NCBI RefSeq assembly: GCF_022631375.1
Contig: NZ_JALBGC010000002.1
Coordinates: forward strand, 62,001 to 126,000
Direction: 5' to 3'
DNA from: Hymenobacter cyanobacteriorum
GTDB lineage: Bacteria > Bacteroidota > Bacteroidia > Cytophagales > Hymenobacteraceae
Length of the DNA stretch: 64,000 nucleotides
The notes beneath the pieces were generated by a model that had not been told where the DNA came from, ran no database searches, and saw only the letters and a list, made by a program, of their open reading frames with translations. Below are positions 40,624 to 49,851 of the stretch, one piece after another. A program made the translations under genes and the position numbers. Each line of letters starts with the position of its first letter. Position 1 is the first letter of the stretch.

Positions 40624-41403
40624 TTATTTTAGCAGCGTCAGGTTATACGTCACGCCCAGGCGGAAGCCGTTGTTGAACTCGAACACCGGAAACCGGGTGG
40701 CGGGGTCGGGGTCGTAGTGCTGGGTAATCTGGTTGAGAAACTGCAGCTCGACGCGAAAATTGTCCTGAAACCGGTAGCCGAGGCCGCCGGCGATGCGGTT
40801 CTGGTTGAAAACGTTGGTGGTGATTTCGCGGCCGAAGTTGAGGAAGATTTCGTCGAAAGCCGTCAGGTACCACTCGCCGTCGTCGAGGGCGGGGCCCTGC
40901 AGGGGAACTTCCACTGAAAGCTGGTAGCGAATGCGGTTCTGGCGCTGCCACACGGCCGTGTTGCCAAGGGGCCCGCTGGCGCCGGGCACGCCAATCCAGC
41001 GCTGCTCGAGGCGCAGCCGGTGCTCCAGCCCGACGCGGCCCACCGAGTCGCTCAGCGTCACGTCTTCGTAGAAGCGCTGCTCGGGGAAGGTGCCGGCGTC
41101 GGCGGTGGGGTGGGCGCCGTAGGGGTAGGTGCGCAGGTAGGTGTAGCCGCCCCCCACTTTCAGGCGGGGGCGCACCTGGTAGCCCAGGCCGGCCCGCAGC
41201 AGCAGTTGCTGCCAGTCGGGAAGGAAATCGGTGCGGCGGACCTGGCATTCGGTGCGCACCGTGAGGCGCGGCCCCAATTGGTGGTCGCCCTCGAACACGT
41301 ACCAGCCAATGCGGTTGAAGTCATCGATGCGGTTGACCTGGGCGGCGGCCGGCGCGGCCAGCAGAAAACCAAGGGCCCCGAAAACGGGTAGGCGGTAATT
41401 CAT
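40624..41403 (-). CDS. DUF2490 outer membrane protein
   Basis: A 259-residue protein with a signal peptide (about 1-21, APAAAQ) and a small beta-barrel of the DUF2490 family. Typical features are the RWSYELRP-like repeated strands (LTVRTECQVRRTDF, LRLEQRWIGV), the FDEIFLNFG motif near 193, QNRIAGGLGYRF near 206 and a terminal FEFNNGFRLGVTYNL strand. Function is unknown; it resides in the outer membrane. A -7-like TATCTTGC lies three bases before the ATG, implying a nearly leaderless mRNA. Divergent from the TonB receptor. Confidence 0.85.
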   Translation of the reverse strand: MNYRLPVFGALGFLLAAPAAAQVNRIDDFNRIGWYVFEGDHQLGPRLTVRTECQVRRTDFLPDWQQLLLRAGLGYQVRPRLKVGGGYTYLRTYPYGAHPTADAGTFPEQRFYEDVTLSDSVGRVGLEHRLRLEQRWIGVPGASGPLGNTAVWQRQNRIRYQLSVEVPLQGPALDDGEWYLTAFDEIFLNFGREITTNVFNQNRIAGGLGYRFQDNFRVELQFLNQITQHYDPDPATRFPVFEFNNGFRLGVTYNLTLLK

Positions 41404-41478
41404 GCGGCAAGATACCGTGGGGCCGCCCGACCGGCCGTGCCCGAATAACCAGCCGCACTTCTATTTCCTGACTTCCTT

Positions 41479-43623
41479 TTGCATACCTCTTTTTACTTTC
41501 TGCTGCTGTCGTTGCTGCCGCTGTCCGGTTTCGCCCAAACGCCTGCCGCCGCCGACACCACCCGCGCCGTGGCCCTGCCCGCCGCCACCGTCACGGGCTA
41601 CGGCCAGCAGCTGCCGCTGCGCCGCACCGCCGCCGCCGTGGGCGTGCTCGATGCCCGCACGGTGGAGCAGTTCAGCCCCGCCGCCCTCACCCAGGCCGTG
41701 AACACGCTGCCCGGTGTGCGGCTGGAGGAGCGCGCCACGGCCAGCTACCGGCTCAGCATCCGGGGCAGCACGCTGCGCTCGCCGTTCGGGGTGCGCAACG
41801 TGAAGGTGTACTACAACGGCCTGCCCTTCACCGAAGCCGGCGGCAGCACGCCGCTCAACCTGCTCGACCCCGCCCTCATCGGCCGGCTCGAAGTGCTGAA
41901 GGGGCCGGCCGGCAGCGTGTACGGCGCGGGCACCGGCGGCGTGGCCCGGTTCGAAACGCCGGCCGTAGCCGCCGGCACCAGCCGGGTGGCGGTGGGGGCC
42001 ACGGTGGGCAGTTACGGCCTGCGCCGCAGCACCATCGCGGCCGAAACGGGCAGCGCCACCACCAGCGTGCGCGCCCAGTATGCCCACCAAAGCCTCGACG
42101 GCTACCGCCAGCAAAGCGCCCTGCAACGCGACGTATTCGCGCTCGACGTGCACACCACGGCCACGCCCAACACCACGCTGGCCGCGCATTTCCTCTATGC
42201 CGACATCAGCTATCAGCTGCCCGGCGGCCTCACGCGGGCACAGTTCGCAGCCGACCCGCGGCAGGCGCGCCCGGGCACGCCTGCCGCGCCCGGCACCGTG
42301 GCCCAGCAGGCGTACTACGCCTCGCGCACCGGCCTGCTGGGGCTCACGCACGAGTACCGTTTCAGCGAAAAGCTTGATTTGCAGACCACGCTGTACGGCA
42401 GCGGCTCGGTGCTGCGCACGCCGTATCTGGTCGATTACCAGCTGGGTACGGCCGTGGGCGGGGGCGGGCGCACGGCGCTGCGCTGGCGCACGGCGCTGGC
42501 CGGCCGCACGCTGCGGCTGCAGGGCGGCGGCGAGTTTCAGGGCAGCCTGGCCAACGGGCGCAGCTACCTGAACGTGGGCGGACAGCCCGGCGCGCTACGC
42601 TACGACGACGACATCACGACCACCACCGGCTTCGTGTTCGCGCAGGCCGATTATGAGCTGCCGGCCGGCCTGCTGCTCACGGCCGCCGCCAGCTACAACC
42701 GCCTGCGCTACGGCATTGTGCGCAGCAGCGCGGCCGCTACCAACCCCACGGGCTACCAATTTGCCCGCGATTTCCGCTCGGTGCTCTCGCCCCGCGTGGC
42801 GCTATTGAAGGAATTTGCGCCCGCCCTGGCCGCCTACGCCAGCGTGAGCACCGGCTTTGCGCCGCCCACGGTCGAGGAAATTCGCCCTTCCGATGGTAGT
42901 CTGAACGCCGAGCTGCAGGCCGAGCGCGGCACCAGCTACGAGGTGGGCGCGCGCGGCCAGCTACTAGGCAGCCGGCTGGGCTACGACGTGAGCGTGTTCG
43001 ATTTGGAGCTGCGCGAAACCATCGTCAGCAGCACCACGGCGCAGGGCGTTGTGGTGTTTCGCAACACCGGCCGCACCCATCAGCGCGGCCTCGAAGCGGC
43101 GCTGAGCGGCTGGCTGTGGCGGCGGTGGGTGCCAACGAATGGCCGCCGCTGGGAGGGCTATTGCTCGCAGTTCACGGGCACGTTACCCATGCAACAAGTG
43201 GGCCTGCGCGCCTGGGCCAGCTACGCTTACAACGACTTCCGCTTCGGCAGCTACCCCAGCGGCGCGGGCGACCTGAGCGGCAACCGCCTCACCGGCACCA
43301 CGCCCCACACGCTCAGCGCGGGGCTCGATTTCAGCGAGCGACTGGGGTTTTATCTCAGCCCCAGCCTCGGCCACCAGGCCCGCGTCGTCCTCAACGATGC
43401 CAACACCGAAGCGGCGGCCAGCTACTGGGTGTTTGGCGCGCGGGGCGGCTGGCGGCGCACACTGGCGGGCCACCTCGAAACCAACATCTACGCCGGCCTC
43501 GACAACGCCCTCGACCGCCGCTACAGCCTCGGCAACGACCTGAATGCGTTTGGCGGGCGCTATTTCCAGCCCGCGCCGGGCCGCGCCTGGTACGGCGGCG
43601 CGCAGCTGGGCTGGCGGTTCTAA
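41479..43623 (+). CDS. TonB-dependent outer membrane receptor
   Basis: A 714-residue receptor starting from TTG (41479), which is the only start codon that gives an intact signal peptide (about 1-20, SGFAQT). The plug domain (about 35-155) has YRLSIRGSTLRSPFGVRNVKVYYNGLPF and LEVLKGPAGSVYGAGTGGVARF. The barrel ends in QLGWRF. No carboxypeptidase-like extension, unlike the receptor at 26248. The family resembles siderophore/vitamin receptors (PF00593 with plug), but the ligand cannot be told. It is divergent from the DUF2490 protein, with 75 bases between. Confidence 0.9.
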   Translation: MHTSFYFLLLSLLPLSGFAQTPAAADTTRAVALPAATVTGYGQQLPLRRTAAAVGVLDARTVEQFSPAALTQAVNTLPGVRLEERATASYRLSIRGSTLRSPFGVRNVKVYYNGLPFTEAGGSTPLNLLDPALIGRLEVLKGPAGSVYGAGTGGVARFETPAVAAGTSRVAVGATVGSYGLRRSTIAAETGSATTSVRAQYAHQSLDGYRQQSALQRDVFALDVHTTATPNTTLAAHFLYADISYQLPGGLTRAQFAADPRQARPGTPAAPGTVAQQAYYASRTGLLGLTHEYRFSEKLDLQTTLYGSGSVLRTPYLVDYQLGTAVGGGGRTALRWRTALAGRTLRLQGGGEFQGSLANGRSYLNVGGQPGALRYDDDITTTTGFVFAQADYELPAGLLLTAAASYNRLRYGIVRSSAAATNPTGYQFARDFRSVLSPRVALLKEFAPALAAYASVSTGFAPPTVEEIRPSDGSLNAELQAERGTSYEVGARGQLLGSRLGYDVSVFDLELRETIVSSTTAQGVVVFRNTGRTHQRGLEAALSGWLWRRWVPTNGRRWEGYCSQFTGTLPMQQVGLRAWASYAYNDFRFGSYPSGAGDLSGNRLTGTTPHTLSAGLDFSERLGFYLSPSLGHQARVVLNDANTEAAASYWVFGARGGWRRTLAGHLETNIYAGLDNALDRRYSLGNDLNAFGGRYFQPAPGRAWYGGAQLGWRF

Positions 43624-43668
43624 GCTAAGCTATTCGACCAGATGGATAGACTAGACCGACAGCGCCTT

Positions 43669-43754
43669 GTCATGCTGAGCGCAGCGAAGGACCTTTTTGC
43701 TTCGGAACGAGCCGTTCAAGCATGGGAAGGTCCTGCGCTGCGCTTGGGATGACA
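43669..43754. repeat. palindromic GTCATGCTGAGC element, copy 3
   Basis: Left arm 43669-43696 (TGTCATGCTGAGCGCAGCGA followed by AGGACCTT) and right arm 43727-43754 are reverse complements with a few mismatches around a 30-base centre. Same family as copies at 20906 and 35902. Confidence 0.85.
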
Positions 43755-43782
43755 GACGATTGCGCAACAGGTCTGTCTACCA

Positions 43783-43822
43783 AAAAAAAGAGCCGGCTGC
43801 TTGCGCGGCCGGCTCTTTTGCA
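43783..43822. terminator. bidirectional terminator between TonB receptor and SprB-like gene
   Basis: Stem AAAAGAGCCGGC/GCCGGCTCTTTT (43786-43797, 43808-43819) with flanking A and T runs, followed by the SprB gene end. It serves both the plus-strand receptor and the minus-strand adhesin transcripts. Confidence 0.85.
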
Positions 43823-43846
43823 CTGCCCCAAATGGGCGCTGCCAGG

Positions 43847-46800
43847 TTAGTGCAGCAGGTTCAGGCGGATGGTTTGCGTGCCGGTGGCGGTCACCAGCCG
43901 GGCCACGTACACGCCTTCCTGCAGGCCCGCGCCCACGGCAAAGCTGTAGCGCACGCCGGCCTGGGCCTCGCCGTTGCTCACGCGGGCTACTTCGCTGCCC
44001 TTCAGGTCGTACACCGTTAGCGTGTACTTCGCCGTTTCGGGCAGGGCAAACGAGAGGGTAGTGGCGGTCGTGAAGGGGTTGGGCAGGGCGGCCAGCTGGC
44101 TGATTTCGGCCGATGCATCGCCGGCGGTCAGGCCCAGGTCGGTAGCCGAGCTCCCTGCCGTCGTCGGGCCCGCGGTAGCAACCGAGCGAGCCGAGCAGCC
44201 CGAATTCGGCGTGGCATCGAAGACGCGGCAGTTGTCGAACAGCTCGTTGATGCTGGCCACGGCGCAGCTGATGTCGCTGAAGCTGGGGTTGCCGCCGCCG
44301 TTGGCGTAGGCCACACCGCCCAGGGCCTTATTGGCGAGGGCCAGCAGGCTGCCCACGGTGGGCGTGCCCGTGCCGTAGTCGAGGTTGCCGAGCACCGAGG
44401 CCGGAATGGAGCGGGAAATCCCGGTGTAGTCGCGCGGGTCGGGCGAAGAGCAGTTGACCGTGGCGTAGGAGGTCATGGAGGCGCTCAGGGGCACGCCGGC
44501 CAGGGTGTTATCCAGCCGCGTGTTCAGGGCCAGGGCCAGCGTCTGGCCCACCAGCACGTTGTTGAAGCGGCCGTTGCGCAGGAAGCCCGAGGGGAACGAG
44601 CTGGCGCAGCCGCTGGCATTGCCCAGCGTGCTGGGGAAAGCAGCCGCCGAGCCACCGGCCGGCATCTTGTCGATGATGCACTGAGCCGTGGCTTCCCGGG
44701 CCAAATCGGCGGCGGTGCTGGTGCCGCCGGTGTAGCTGTAGGTGAGGCTGCGGCCGGGCGCGCCCAGCACGAGGCTGGAAGTCGTGAACATATCCGCAAT
44801 CAGTTCCAGTCGGCGCTTCGAAGGCTCTTTGCAAATAACGCCGTTGCTGTTGCCGTAGCCGCCCTGCGTAAGGGTGCAATGCTGCGTGCGGCAGCTGGCC
44901 GCTATCAGGCTGGTCGAGCTCGTGGCGGTGCAGCCGCGGGCATCGGTAATCGTCACGGAGTAGGTGCCGGCACCCAGGCCGGTGGCCGTGGCCGTGGTTT
45001 GGCCGCCGGGGCTCCAGCGGTAGGAGTAGGGAGCCGTGCCGCCGCTGGCCGTGGCCGTAGCCGTGCCATCGGAGCTGCCGCACGAGGCGTTGGTGCTGCT
45101 GGTGCTGGCCCGCAGGGCCGTGGGCTGCGTGAGGGTGGCCGAAGTGCTGGCCGTGCAGCCACGGGCATCGGTCACGGTTACCGAATAAGTGCCGGCCGGA
45201 ATGCCGCTCAAATCCTGCGTCGTAGCGCCGTTCGACCACCGGTAGGAATACGGAGCCGTGCCGCCGCTCACCGCCAAATCGATGCCGCCGGTGCTGGCGT
45301 TGCAGCACGAGGGGCTGGTGAGCGTGGTGCGCAGGGCCAGCGCAGCCGGCTGCGTCACGGTGCCCGAAGCCGTGGCCGTGCAGCCCGCAGCATCGGTGAT
45401 GGTGACGGTATAGGTACCGGCTGCCACGTTGCTCAAATCCTGGGTGGTGGCGCCATTCGACCACAGGTAGGAGTACGGCGCGGTACCGCCGCTCACCGTC
45501 AGGTCGACGCTGCCGCTGCTGGTGGCGCAGCACGTAGCCGCTGTCGTGATGATGCTGGGCCGCATGGCGGTGCTGCCGCCCACCGTGGCCGAGCAGCTGG
45601 CGGTGCAGCCGCCGGCATCGGTTACGGCTACTGAATAGGTGCCCGGGGCCACGCCCGTTAGGTTTTGCGTCGTCGCGCCGTTCGACCACAGATAGCTGAA
45701 CGGAGCCGTGCCGCCGCTCACGGCCAGGGCCACGCTGCCCGTAGCGCCGCCCGCGCACGATGCGGCCGTGGCCGTAGCCGTAGCCCGCAGCTGGGCCGGT
45801 GCGCCCACCGTAGCCGAAGCCGTGGCGGTGCAGCCGTTAGCATCGGTCACCGTTACCGAATAAGTCCCGGCGGCTACCCCGCTCAGGTTCTGCGTGGTGG
45901 CACCGTTCGACCACAGGTAAGCCAACGGGGCCGTGCCGCCGCTGGCCGTCAGGGCCACGCTGCCCGTGCCACCGGCGCAGCGCGCGCCAGTCGCCAGCGC
46001 GCTGGCCAGCAGTTGCACGGGCCGGCCTACGGTAGCCGAGCAACTGGCGGTGCAGCCCGAAGCATCCGTTACCGTCACCGAGTAAGTGCCGGATGCCAGG
46101 CCACTCAAATTCTGAGTAGTAGCGCCATTCGACCACAGATAAGAATACGGGACCGTGCCGCCACTCACCGCCAGGGTAGTGGTGCCGTTAGCCGCATCGT
46201 AGCAGGTTGCGTTGGTTGCCGAAGCCGTGGCGCGCAGCTGGGCCGGTGCGCCCACCGTGGCCGAAGCCGTGGCCGTGCAGCCGTTGGCATCGGTCACCGT
46301 TACCGAATAAGTGCCGGCCGCAACGCCGCTCAGGTTCTGCGTGGTGGCGCCGTTCGACCACAGGTAAGCCAACGGGGCCGTGCCGCCGCTGGCCGTCAGG
46401 GCCACGCTGCCTGTGCCACCGGCGCAGCGTGCGCTGGTGGCTAGGGCACTGGCCAGCACCTGGGCCGGGCGGCCCACAGTTCCACCGCTGGTGGTGGTGC
46501 AGCCGTTGGCATCGGTGATGGTTACGGTGTAGGTGCCGGCCAGCAGGGCCACCAGGTCCTGGGTAGTGGCGCCGTTCGACCACAGATAAGCATACGGAGC
46601 CGTACCGCCGCTCACCGTCAGGTCGACGGAGCCGTTGCTGGCATCGTAGCAGGTGGCGTCCATTACCCGCGAGGTGGCGCGCAGTTGAGTGGGCTCGCCT
46701 ACGCTAGCGCTGGCGGTGGCGGTGCAGCCGTTGGCGTCCGTCACGGTCACCGAATAAGTCCCGGCCGCGACGCCCATTAGGTTCTGCGTGGTGGCGCCGT

Positions 46801-48262
46801 TCGACCACAGGTAAGCCAGCGGGGCCGTACCGCCGCTGGCCGTCAGGGCCACGCTGCCCGTGCCACCGGCGCAGCGCGCGCCAGTCGCCAGCGCGCTGGC
46901 CAGCAATTGGGTGGGCCGGCCCACGGTTGCGCCACACGTGGCGGTGCAGCCATTGGCATCGGTCACGGTTACGTTGTAGGTGCCGGGCGCCAGGCCGCTC
47001 AGGTTCTGGGTGGTAGCGCCATTCGACCAGCGGAAGGCGAGGGGGGCGGTGCCGCCGCTCACGGCCAGCGTCACGGTGCCGTTGCTGGCATCGTAGCAGG
47101 TGGCGTCGGTTTTGCTGGCCAGGGCCGTAATCTGGGTCGATTCGGTGATGGTGGCCGAGCCGTTGGCCGTGCAGCCGTTGGCGTCGGTCACGGTCACGGT
47201 GTAGGTGCCGCCGCCCACGCCGCTCAGTGTGGCCGTGGTGGCCCCGTTCGACCAGAGGTAGCCATACGGTGCGGTGCCGCCGCTCACGGCCACGCCCACG
47301 CCGCCCGATGCGCCGCCGAAGCAGCTGGGGCGCGGATTGGTCAGGCTCAGGCGCAGGGCGGCCGGCTCCAGAATGGTAGCGGTGGCCGTGCCGGTGCAGC
47401 CGCCCGCATCAGTTACGGCCACGGAATAAGTACCGGCGGCCAGGCCGCTTAGGTTTTGCGTCGTCGCACCGTTCGACCAGCGGTAGCTATACGGCGCCGT
47501 GCCGCCGCTCACCGCCAGCATGATGCTGCCGGTAGCGCTGCCGGCGCAGGTGGCGTTGATGCGAGTGGCCGTGGCCAGCAGGCTGATAGCCGCCGGCACG
47601 GTGGCCGAAAGCGTGCTCGTGCAGCCGTTGTGGTCGGTAATGGTTACGGTGTAGGTGCCCGCCGTCAGCCCTTTCAGCGCCGGGGCAGTGGAGCCGTTCG
47701 ACCACAGGTAAGTGTAAGGCGCGACGCCCCCGGTGAGCCCCGATAGAACAATGCTGCCGGTGGCGTCGCCGCTGCACTGCACGCCCACAATAGTGGGAGT
47801 GGCCGTGATGGGCGTGAACACCTGAATACTACCGCAGTTGCAAGTGGCAGTGGCGCCCGTGGCATCGGTCACCGTCACGCTGTAAGTGCCTGCCGAAACG
47901 CCGGTGATGGTGGCCGTCGTAGCCCCGTTCGACCAGAGGTAGGAGTAGGGGGCCACGCCGCCGGTCACGGAGGCCGTGATAGTCCCGTCGTTGCCGGCGC
48001 AGGTCGCATCGGTGTGGCTGAGCACCACGACCATTGCTGCCGCCGGCGACCAGCGCGCACCCGTCAGGTATGTGAACAGCCCGGTGGGCTCCATGCCGCT
48101 GGCCCAGGCCCGGCCCGGTTGGCCCGGTTTCGCTGCTGCCGAGCCCATGGCTGCTACTAACAGCACGAAGCTCAGCAGCAGGGCATAGGTACCGCGCCGG
48201 AGCAGAGAGCGTTGGGTACCGGCCCAACAGGGCCGGCCCGAGAGGAGAGTAAATGTTTTCAT
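43847..48262 (-). CDS. giant SprB-like repeat adhesin with T9SS sorting domain
   Basis: A 1471-residue exported protein. An N-terminal signal region (about 1-45) is followed by fourteen SprB-type repeats of about 75 residues each, with the core GGTAPYSYLWSNGATTQNL and a GTYSVTVTDANGC end. Then comes a Cys-containing 220-residue region with CTLTQGGYGNSNGVICK, and a type A sorting domain (ALPNPFTTATTLSFALPE, VYDLKGSEVARV and a Arg-Leu tail). SprB proteins are surface adhesins of gliding Bacteroidota moved by GldKLMNO and exported by T9SS. No gliding gene is present here. Internal DNA repeats are highlighted separately. Confidence 0.9.
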   Translation of the reverse strand: MKTFTLLSGRPCWAGTQRSLLRRGTYALLLSFVLLVAAMGSAAAKPGQPGRAWASGMEPTGLFTYLTGARWSPAAAMVVVLSHTDATCAGNDGTITASVTGGVAPYSYLWSNGATTATITGVSAGTYSVTVTDATGATATCNCGSIQVFTPITATPTIVGVQCSGDATGSIVLSGLTGGVAPYTYLWSNGSTAPALKGLTAGTYTVTITDHNGCTSTLSATVPAAISLLATATRINATCAGSATGSIMLAVSGGTAPYSYRWSNGATTQNLSGLAAGTYSVAVTDAGGCTGTATATILEPAALRLSLTNPRPSCFGGASGGVGVAVSGGTAPYGYLWSNGATTATLSGVGGGTYTVTVTDANGCTANGSATITESTQITALASKTDATCYDASNGTVTLAVSGGTAPLAFRWSNGATTQNLSGLAPGTYNVTVTDANGCTATCGATVGRPTQLLASALATGARCAGGTGSVALTASGGTAPLAYLWSNGATTQNLMGVAAGTYSVTVTDANGCTATASASVGEPTQLRATSRVMDATCYDASNGSVDLTVSGGTAPYAYLWSNGATTQDLVALLAGTYTVTITDANGCTTTSGGTVGRPAQVLASALATSARCAGGTGSVALTASGGTAPLAYLWSNGATTQNLSGVAAGTYSVTVTDANGCTATASATVGAPAQLRATASATNATCYDAANGTTTLAVSGGTVPYSYLWSNGATTQNLSGLASGTYSVTVTDASGCTASCSATVGRPVQLLASALATGARCAGGTGSVALTASGGTAPLAYLWSNGATTQNLSGVAAGTYSVTVTDANGCTATASATVGAPAQLRATATATAASCAGGATGSVALAVSGGTAPFSYLWSNGATTQNLTGVAPGTYSVAVTDAGGCTASCSATVGGSTAMRPSIITTAATCCATSSGSVDLTVSGGTAPYSYLWSNGATTQDLSNVAAGTYTVTITDAAGCTATASGTVTQPAALALRTTLTSPSCCNASTGGIDLAVSGGTAPYSYRWSNGATTQDLSGIPAGTYSVTVTDARGCTASTSATLTQPTALRASTSSTNASCGSSDGTATATASGGTAPYSYRWSPGGQTTATATGLGAGTYSVTITDARGCTATSSTSLIAASCRTQHCTLTQGGYGNSNGVICKEPSKRRLELIADMFTTSSLVLGAPGRSLTYSYTGGTSTAADLAREATAQCIIDKMPAGGSAAAFPSTLGNASGCASSFPSGFLRNGRFNNVLVGQTLALALNTRLDNTLAGVPLSASMTSYATVNCSSPDPRDYTGISRSIPASVLGNLDYGTGTPTVGSLLALANKALGGVAYANGGGNPSFSDISCAVASINELFDNCRVFDATPNSGCSARSVATAGPTTAGSSATDLGLTAGDASAEISQLAALPNPFTTATTLSFALPETAKYTLTVYDLKGSEVARVSNGEAQAGVRYSFAVGAGLQEGVYVARLVTATGTQTIRLNLLH
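45882..46913. repeat. 447-base super-repeat in the SprB-like gene
   Basis: Three near-identical DNA stretches beginning at about 45882, 46329 and 46776 recur with a constant spacing of 447 bases (149 codons, two protein repeats), while the repeats between them diverge more. Confidence 0.75.
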
Positions 48263-48577
48263 CTGCAGAAAAAGAGTGTGTGAGAAAAAGAACAGTCTAA
48301 CCAAGTAAAACCTGCGGCGACACTTTCGGTGGATGTCCAAGAAAATGACTTAAGTAAGTTTTTTATTGATTATATCAACAAAAATAATAAATTTTTTGGC
48401 TGTTCAAACATAATATTTACTTTTTTCAATAAATATTTTGACAATTATGCGTTGGTTGAAACCAGGAGCAGTTGCGAGCCGGGCACCGAACCGGATGGCT
48501 GAAAAAAAGCTGCCCCCCGGCAGCCATCGCAAGGATGGCCGCCGGGGGGCAGCTTCGGGAAGGGCAAGCGAGGAAAG
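48263..48577. other. intergenic region upstream of the SprB-like gene
   Basis: About 315 bases. The left 150 are strongly AT-rich and must carry the promoter of the adhesin gene, although no perfect TAnnTTTG was found. The right 60 hold the terminator of the following small gene. Confidence 0.5.
48502..48555 (-). terminator. Rho-independent terminator of the small acidic gene
   Basis: A 15-base stem (48507-48521 with 48541-48555, AAGCTGCCCCCCGGC and its complement). On the minus strand it is followed by a run of seven Ts. Confidence 0.85.
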
Positions 48578-48847
48578 CTAGCTCTGCTCTTCGGGCAGGG
48601 TGAAGGCGCGGTCACTGGGGTCAGTCAGCTCCTTGGGCAGGGCGTCGGGGTCGCCGCCGGCTTGGGCGCGGGCGTCCATGTCCTGCTCGAAGGTGCGGAG
48701 CGAGTCGTCCATCTCATCGGCCTTTTCCTGGCCCGAAGCGTTGTTATCGTCGAGCACCTGGCCGTGGGTGGCGGCGTCGAGCATGGGGGTCGAAGCACCG
48801 TCTTCCGAAGGCTCTTGGTCGAAGGTATTGTTGGGCGTATTAGCCAT
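48578..48847 (-). CDS. small acidic hydrophilic protein
   Basis: An 89-residue very acidic protein (MANTPNNTFDQEPSEDGAS, then EKADEMDDSLRTFEQDMDARAQAGGDPDALPKELTDPS). It lacks hydrophobic core elements and is probably largely disordered. The family is unknown; such small acidic proteins in Hymenobacter are often stress related, but nothing here proves it. It ends before a strong terminator, and a similar acidic gene lies just upstream on the same strand. Confidence 0.6.
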   Translation of the reverse strand: MANTPNNTFDQEPSEDGASTPMLDAATHGQVLDDNNASGQEKADEMDDSLRTFEQDMDARAQAGGDPDALPKELTDPSDRAFTLPEEQS

Positions 48848-48935
48848 GATGCGGGGGAAATAGGGGATGATAAAGCAGGCAACCGTTATTCCTGCGCAGG
48901 ACGAACCGGATGATTGTCGTTCGGACAACTAACTC

Positions 48936-48960
48936 AGGTTCCTTCGGCGTCGGAATGACA
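48936..48960. repeat. partial GTCATGCTGAGC-type repeat arm
   Basis: AGGTTCCTTCGGCGTCGGAATGACA resembles the outer arm of the palindromic family (GTCATTCCGACGCCGAAGGA on the minus strand) but has no good partner arm, so it looks like a decayed half element. Confidence 0.45.
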
Positions 48961-48965
48961 AACGG

Positions 48966-49352
48966 CTATTCGTCTTTGGTGGGGTAGTTGGCGTCGGCGG
49001 GCTCTTCGCGGGTGTTGTGAGTGCCGCCGCCGGCGTAGCGCGGGTCGTCGGCGGCCCAGGCGGCGCGCTGGGTGTCGTCGTCTTTGCCTTGGGCTTCGCG
49101 CACGGCGGCCGGGTTCTGGTTCTGCTCCACGTGGCCGGGCTGGTCTTCGGGGTTAGAGGGGGCGTTTTCGGCTTCTTCCTCGCGGTCAGAGAATTCGCTG
49201 AACTCGTCGGGGTTGTCGTTGGCGCCGCTGCGGCCGGGGGCTTCGTTGGTGGGGCCTTTGCGAGCAGCGTGGCCAAAGTCGCCGTAGTGGGGGCTGCCGG
49301 CGGCGGCTTCGTTCTCAGAATTGGGCGTCGGGGAGGGATTTTGCGTATCCAT
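48966..49352 (-). CDS. small acidic, probably disordered protein
   Basis: A 128-residue hydrophilic protein, rich in Glu/Asp/Asn/Pro/Gly, for example NDNPDEFSEFSDREEEAENAPSNPEDQPG and EPADANYPTKDE at the C-terminus. No hydrophobic core, signal peptide or domain is seen. It is probably intrinsically disordered. It is the second of a tandem pair of acidic small proteins on the minus strand, separated by the decayed repeat arm, so the two may have related roles. The ATG at 49352 was chosen because the upstream extension is basic and unlike the rest. Confidence 0.6.
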   Translation of the reverse strand: MDTQNPSPTPNSENEAAAGSPHYGDFGHAARKGPTNEAPGRSGANDNPDEFSEFSDREEEAENAPSNPEDQPGHVEQNQNPAAVREAQGKDDDTQRAAWAADDPRYAGGGTHNTREEPADANYPTKDE

Positions 49353-49503
49353 GCGGGAGGGAGGCGGGTAAGGGTGAAAAACCAAACGGGCCGGGCCCGT
49401 CTTATGCAGTCTGTACGCAAACCAGCGGCGGCCGTTGGGCTTAGCAGCCCGGGGCACCGGTTTTTCTCCTCCATTACTTCTTTAACGCATTCATTCCCTG
49501 CGC

Positions 49504-49779
49504 ATGTCCATTCAGCACGATACCACCAACCAGGAATTCACCACCACCCGCGATGGCTACGCTGCCGAGCTGGCCTACGCCCGCCCCAGCGACGACGTTA
49601 TCGACTTCACCCACACTTTTGTGGACGAAGCCCTGCGCGGCCAAGGCGTGGCCGACGAGCTGGCCCGCACGGCCCTGGCCTACGCCCGCGATGAAAAGCT
49701 CAAGGTGAAGACCACCTGCACCTTTATGGCCGGCTTTGTGAAGCGCCACCACGCCGAATACGCCGATATACTGGCGTAG
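49504..49779 (+). CDS. small GNAT family N-acetyltransferase (YjdJ-like)
   Basis: A 91-residue protein matching the short GNAT group (YjdJ/Gcn5-related domain). The acetyl-CoA-binding stretch is VDEALRGQGVADELARTALAYAR near residues 41-63. The segment AELAYARPSDDVIDFTHTFV precedes it as the central beta strand. The substrate is unknown. Single gene, closed by a strong terminator. Confidence 0.87.
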   Translation: MSIQHDTTNQEFTTTRDGYAAELAYARPSDDVIDFTHTFVDEALRGQGVADELARTALAYARDEKLKVKTTCTFMAGFVKRHHAEYADILA

Positions 49780-49790
49780 CTGAAATAGCA

Positions 49791-49838
49791 GCACACAAAA
49801 AAGCCCCCGGCCAATCGGCCGGGGGCTTTTTTGTGTGC
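49791..49838. terminator. bidirectional terminator between GNAT and endonuclease genes
   Basis: A perfect 22-base stem (49791-49812 with 49817-49838, GCACACAAAAAAGCCCCCGG and its complement) with a loop of four bases and a T run on both strands. Confidence 0.93.
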
Positions 49839-49851
49839 ATCGGCGGTAGTA

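Noticed and set aside
43847..48262. Regularly spaced DNA repeats that might look like a CRISPR array
   Set aside because: The repeats are translated as protein modules in one long frame, vary in sequence and are spaced by hundreds of bases, which is unlike a CRISPR array.
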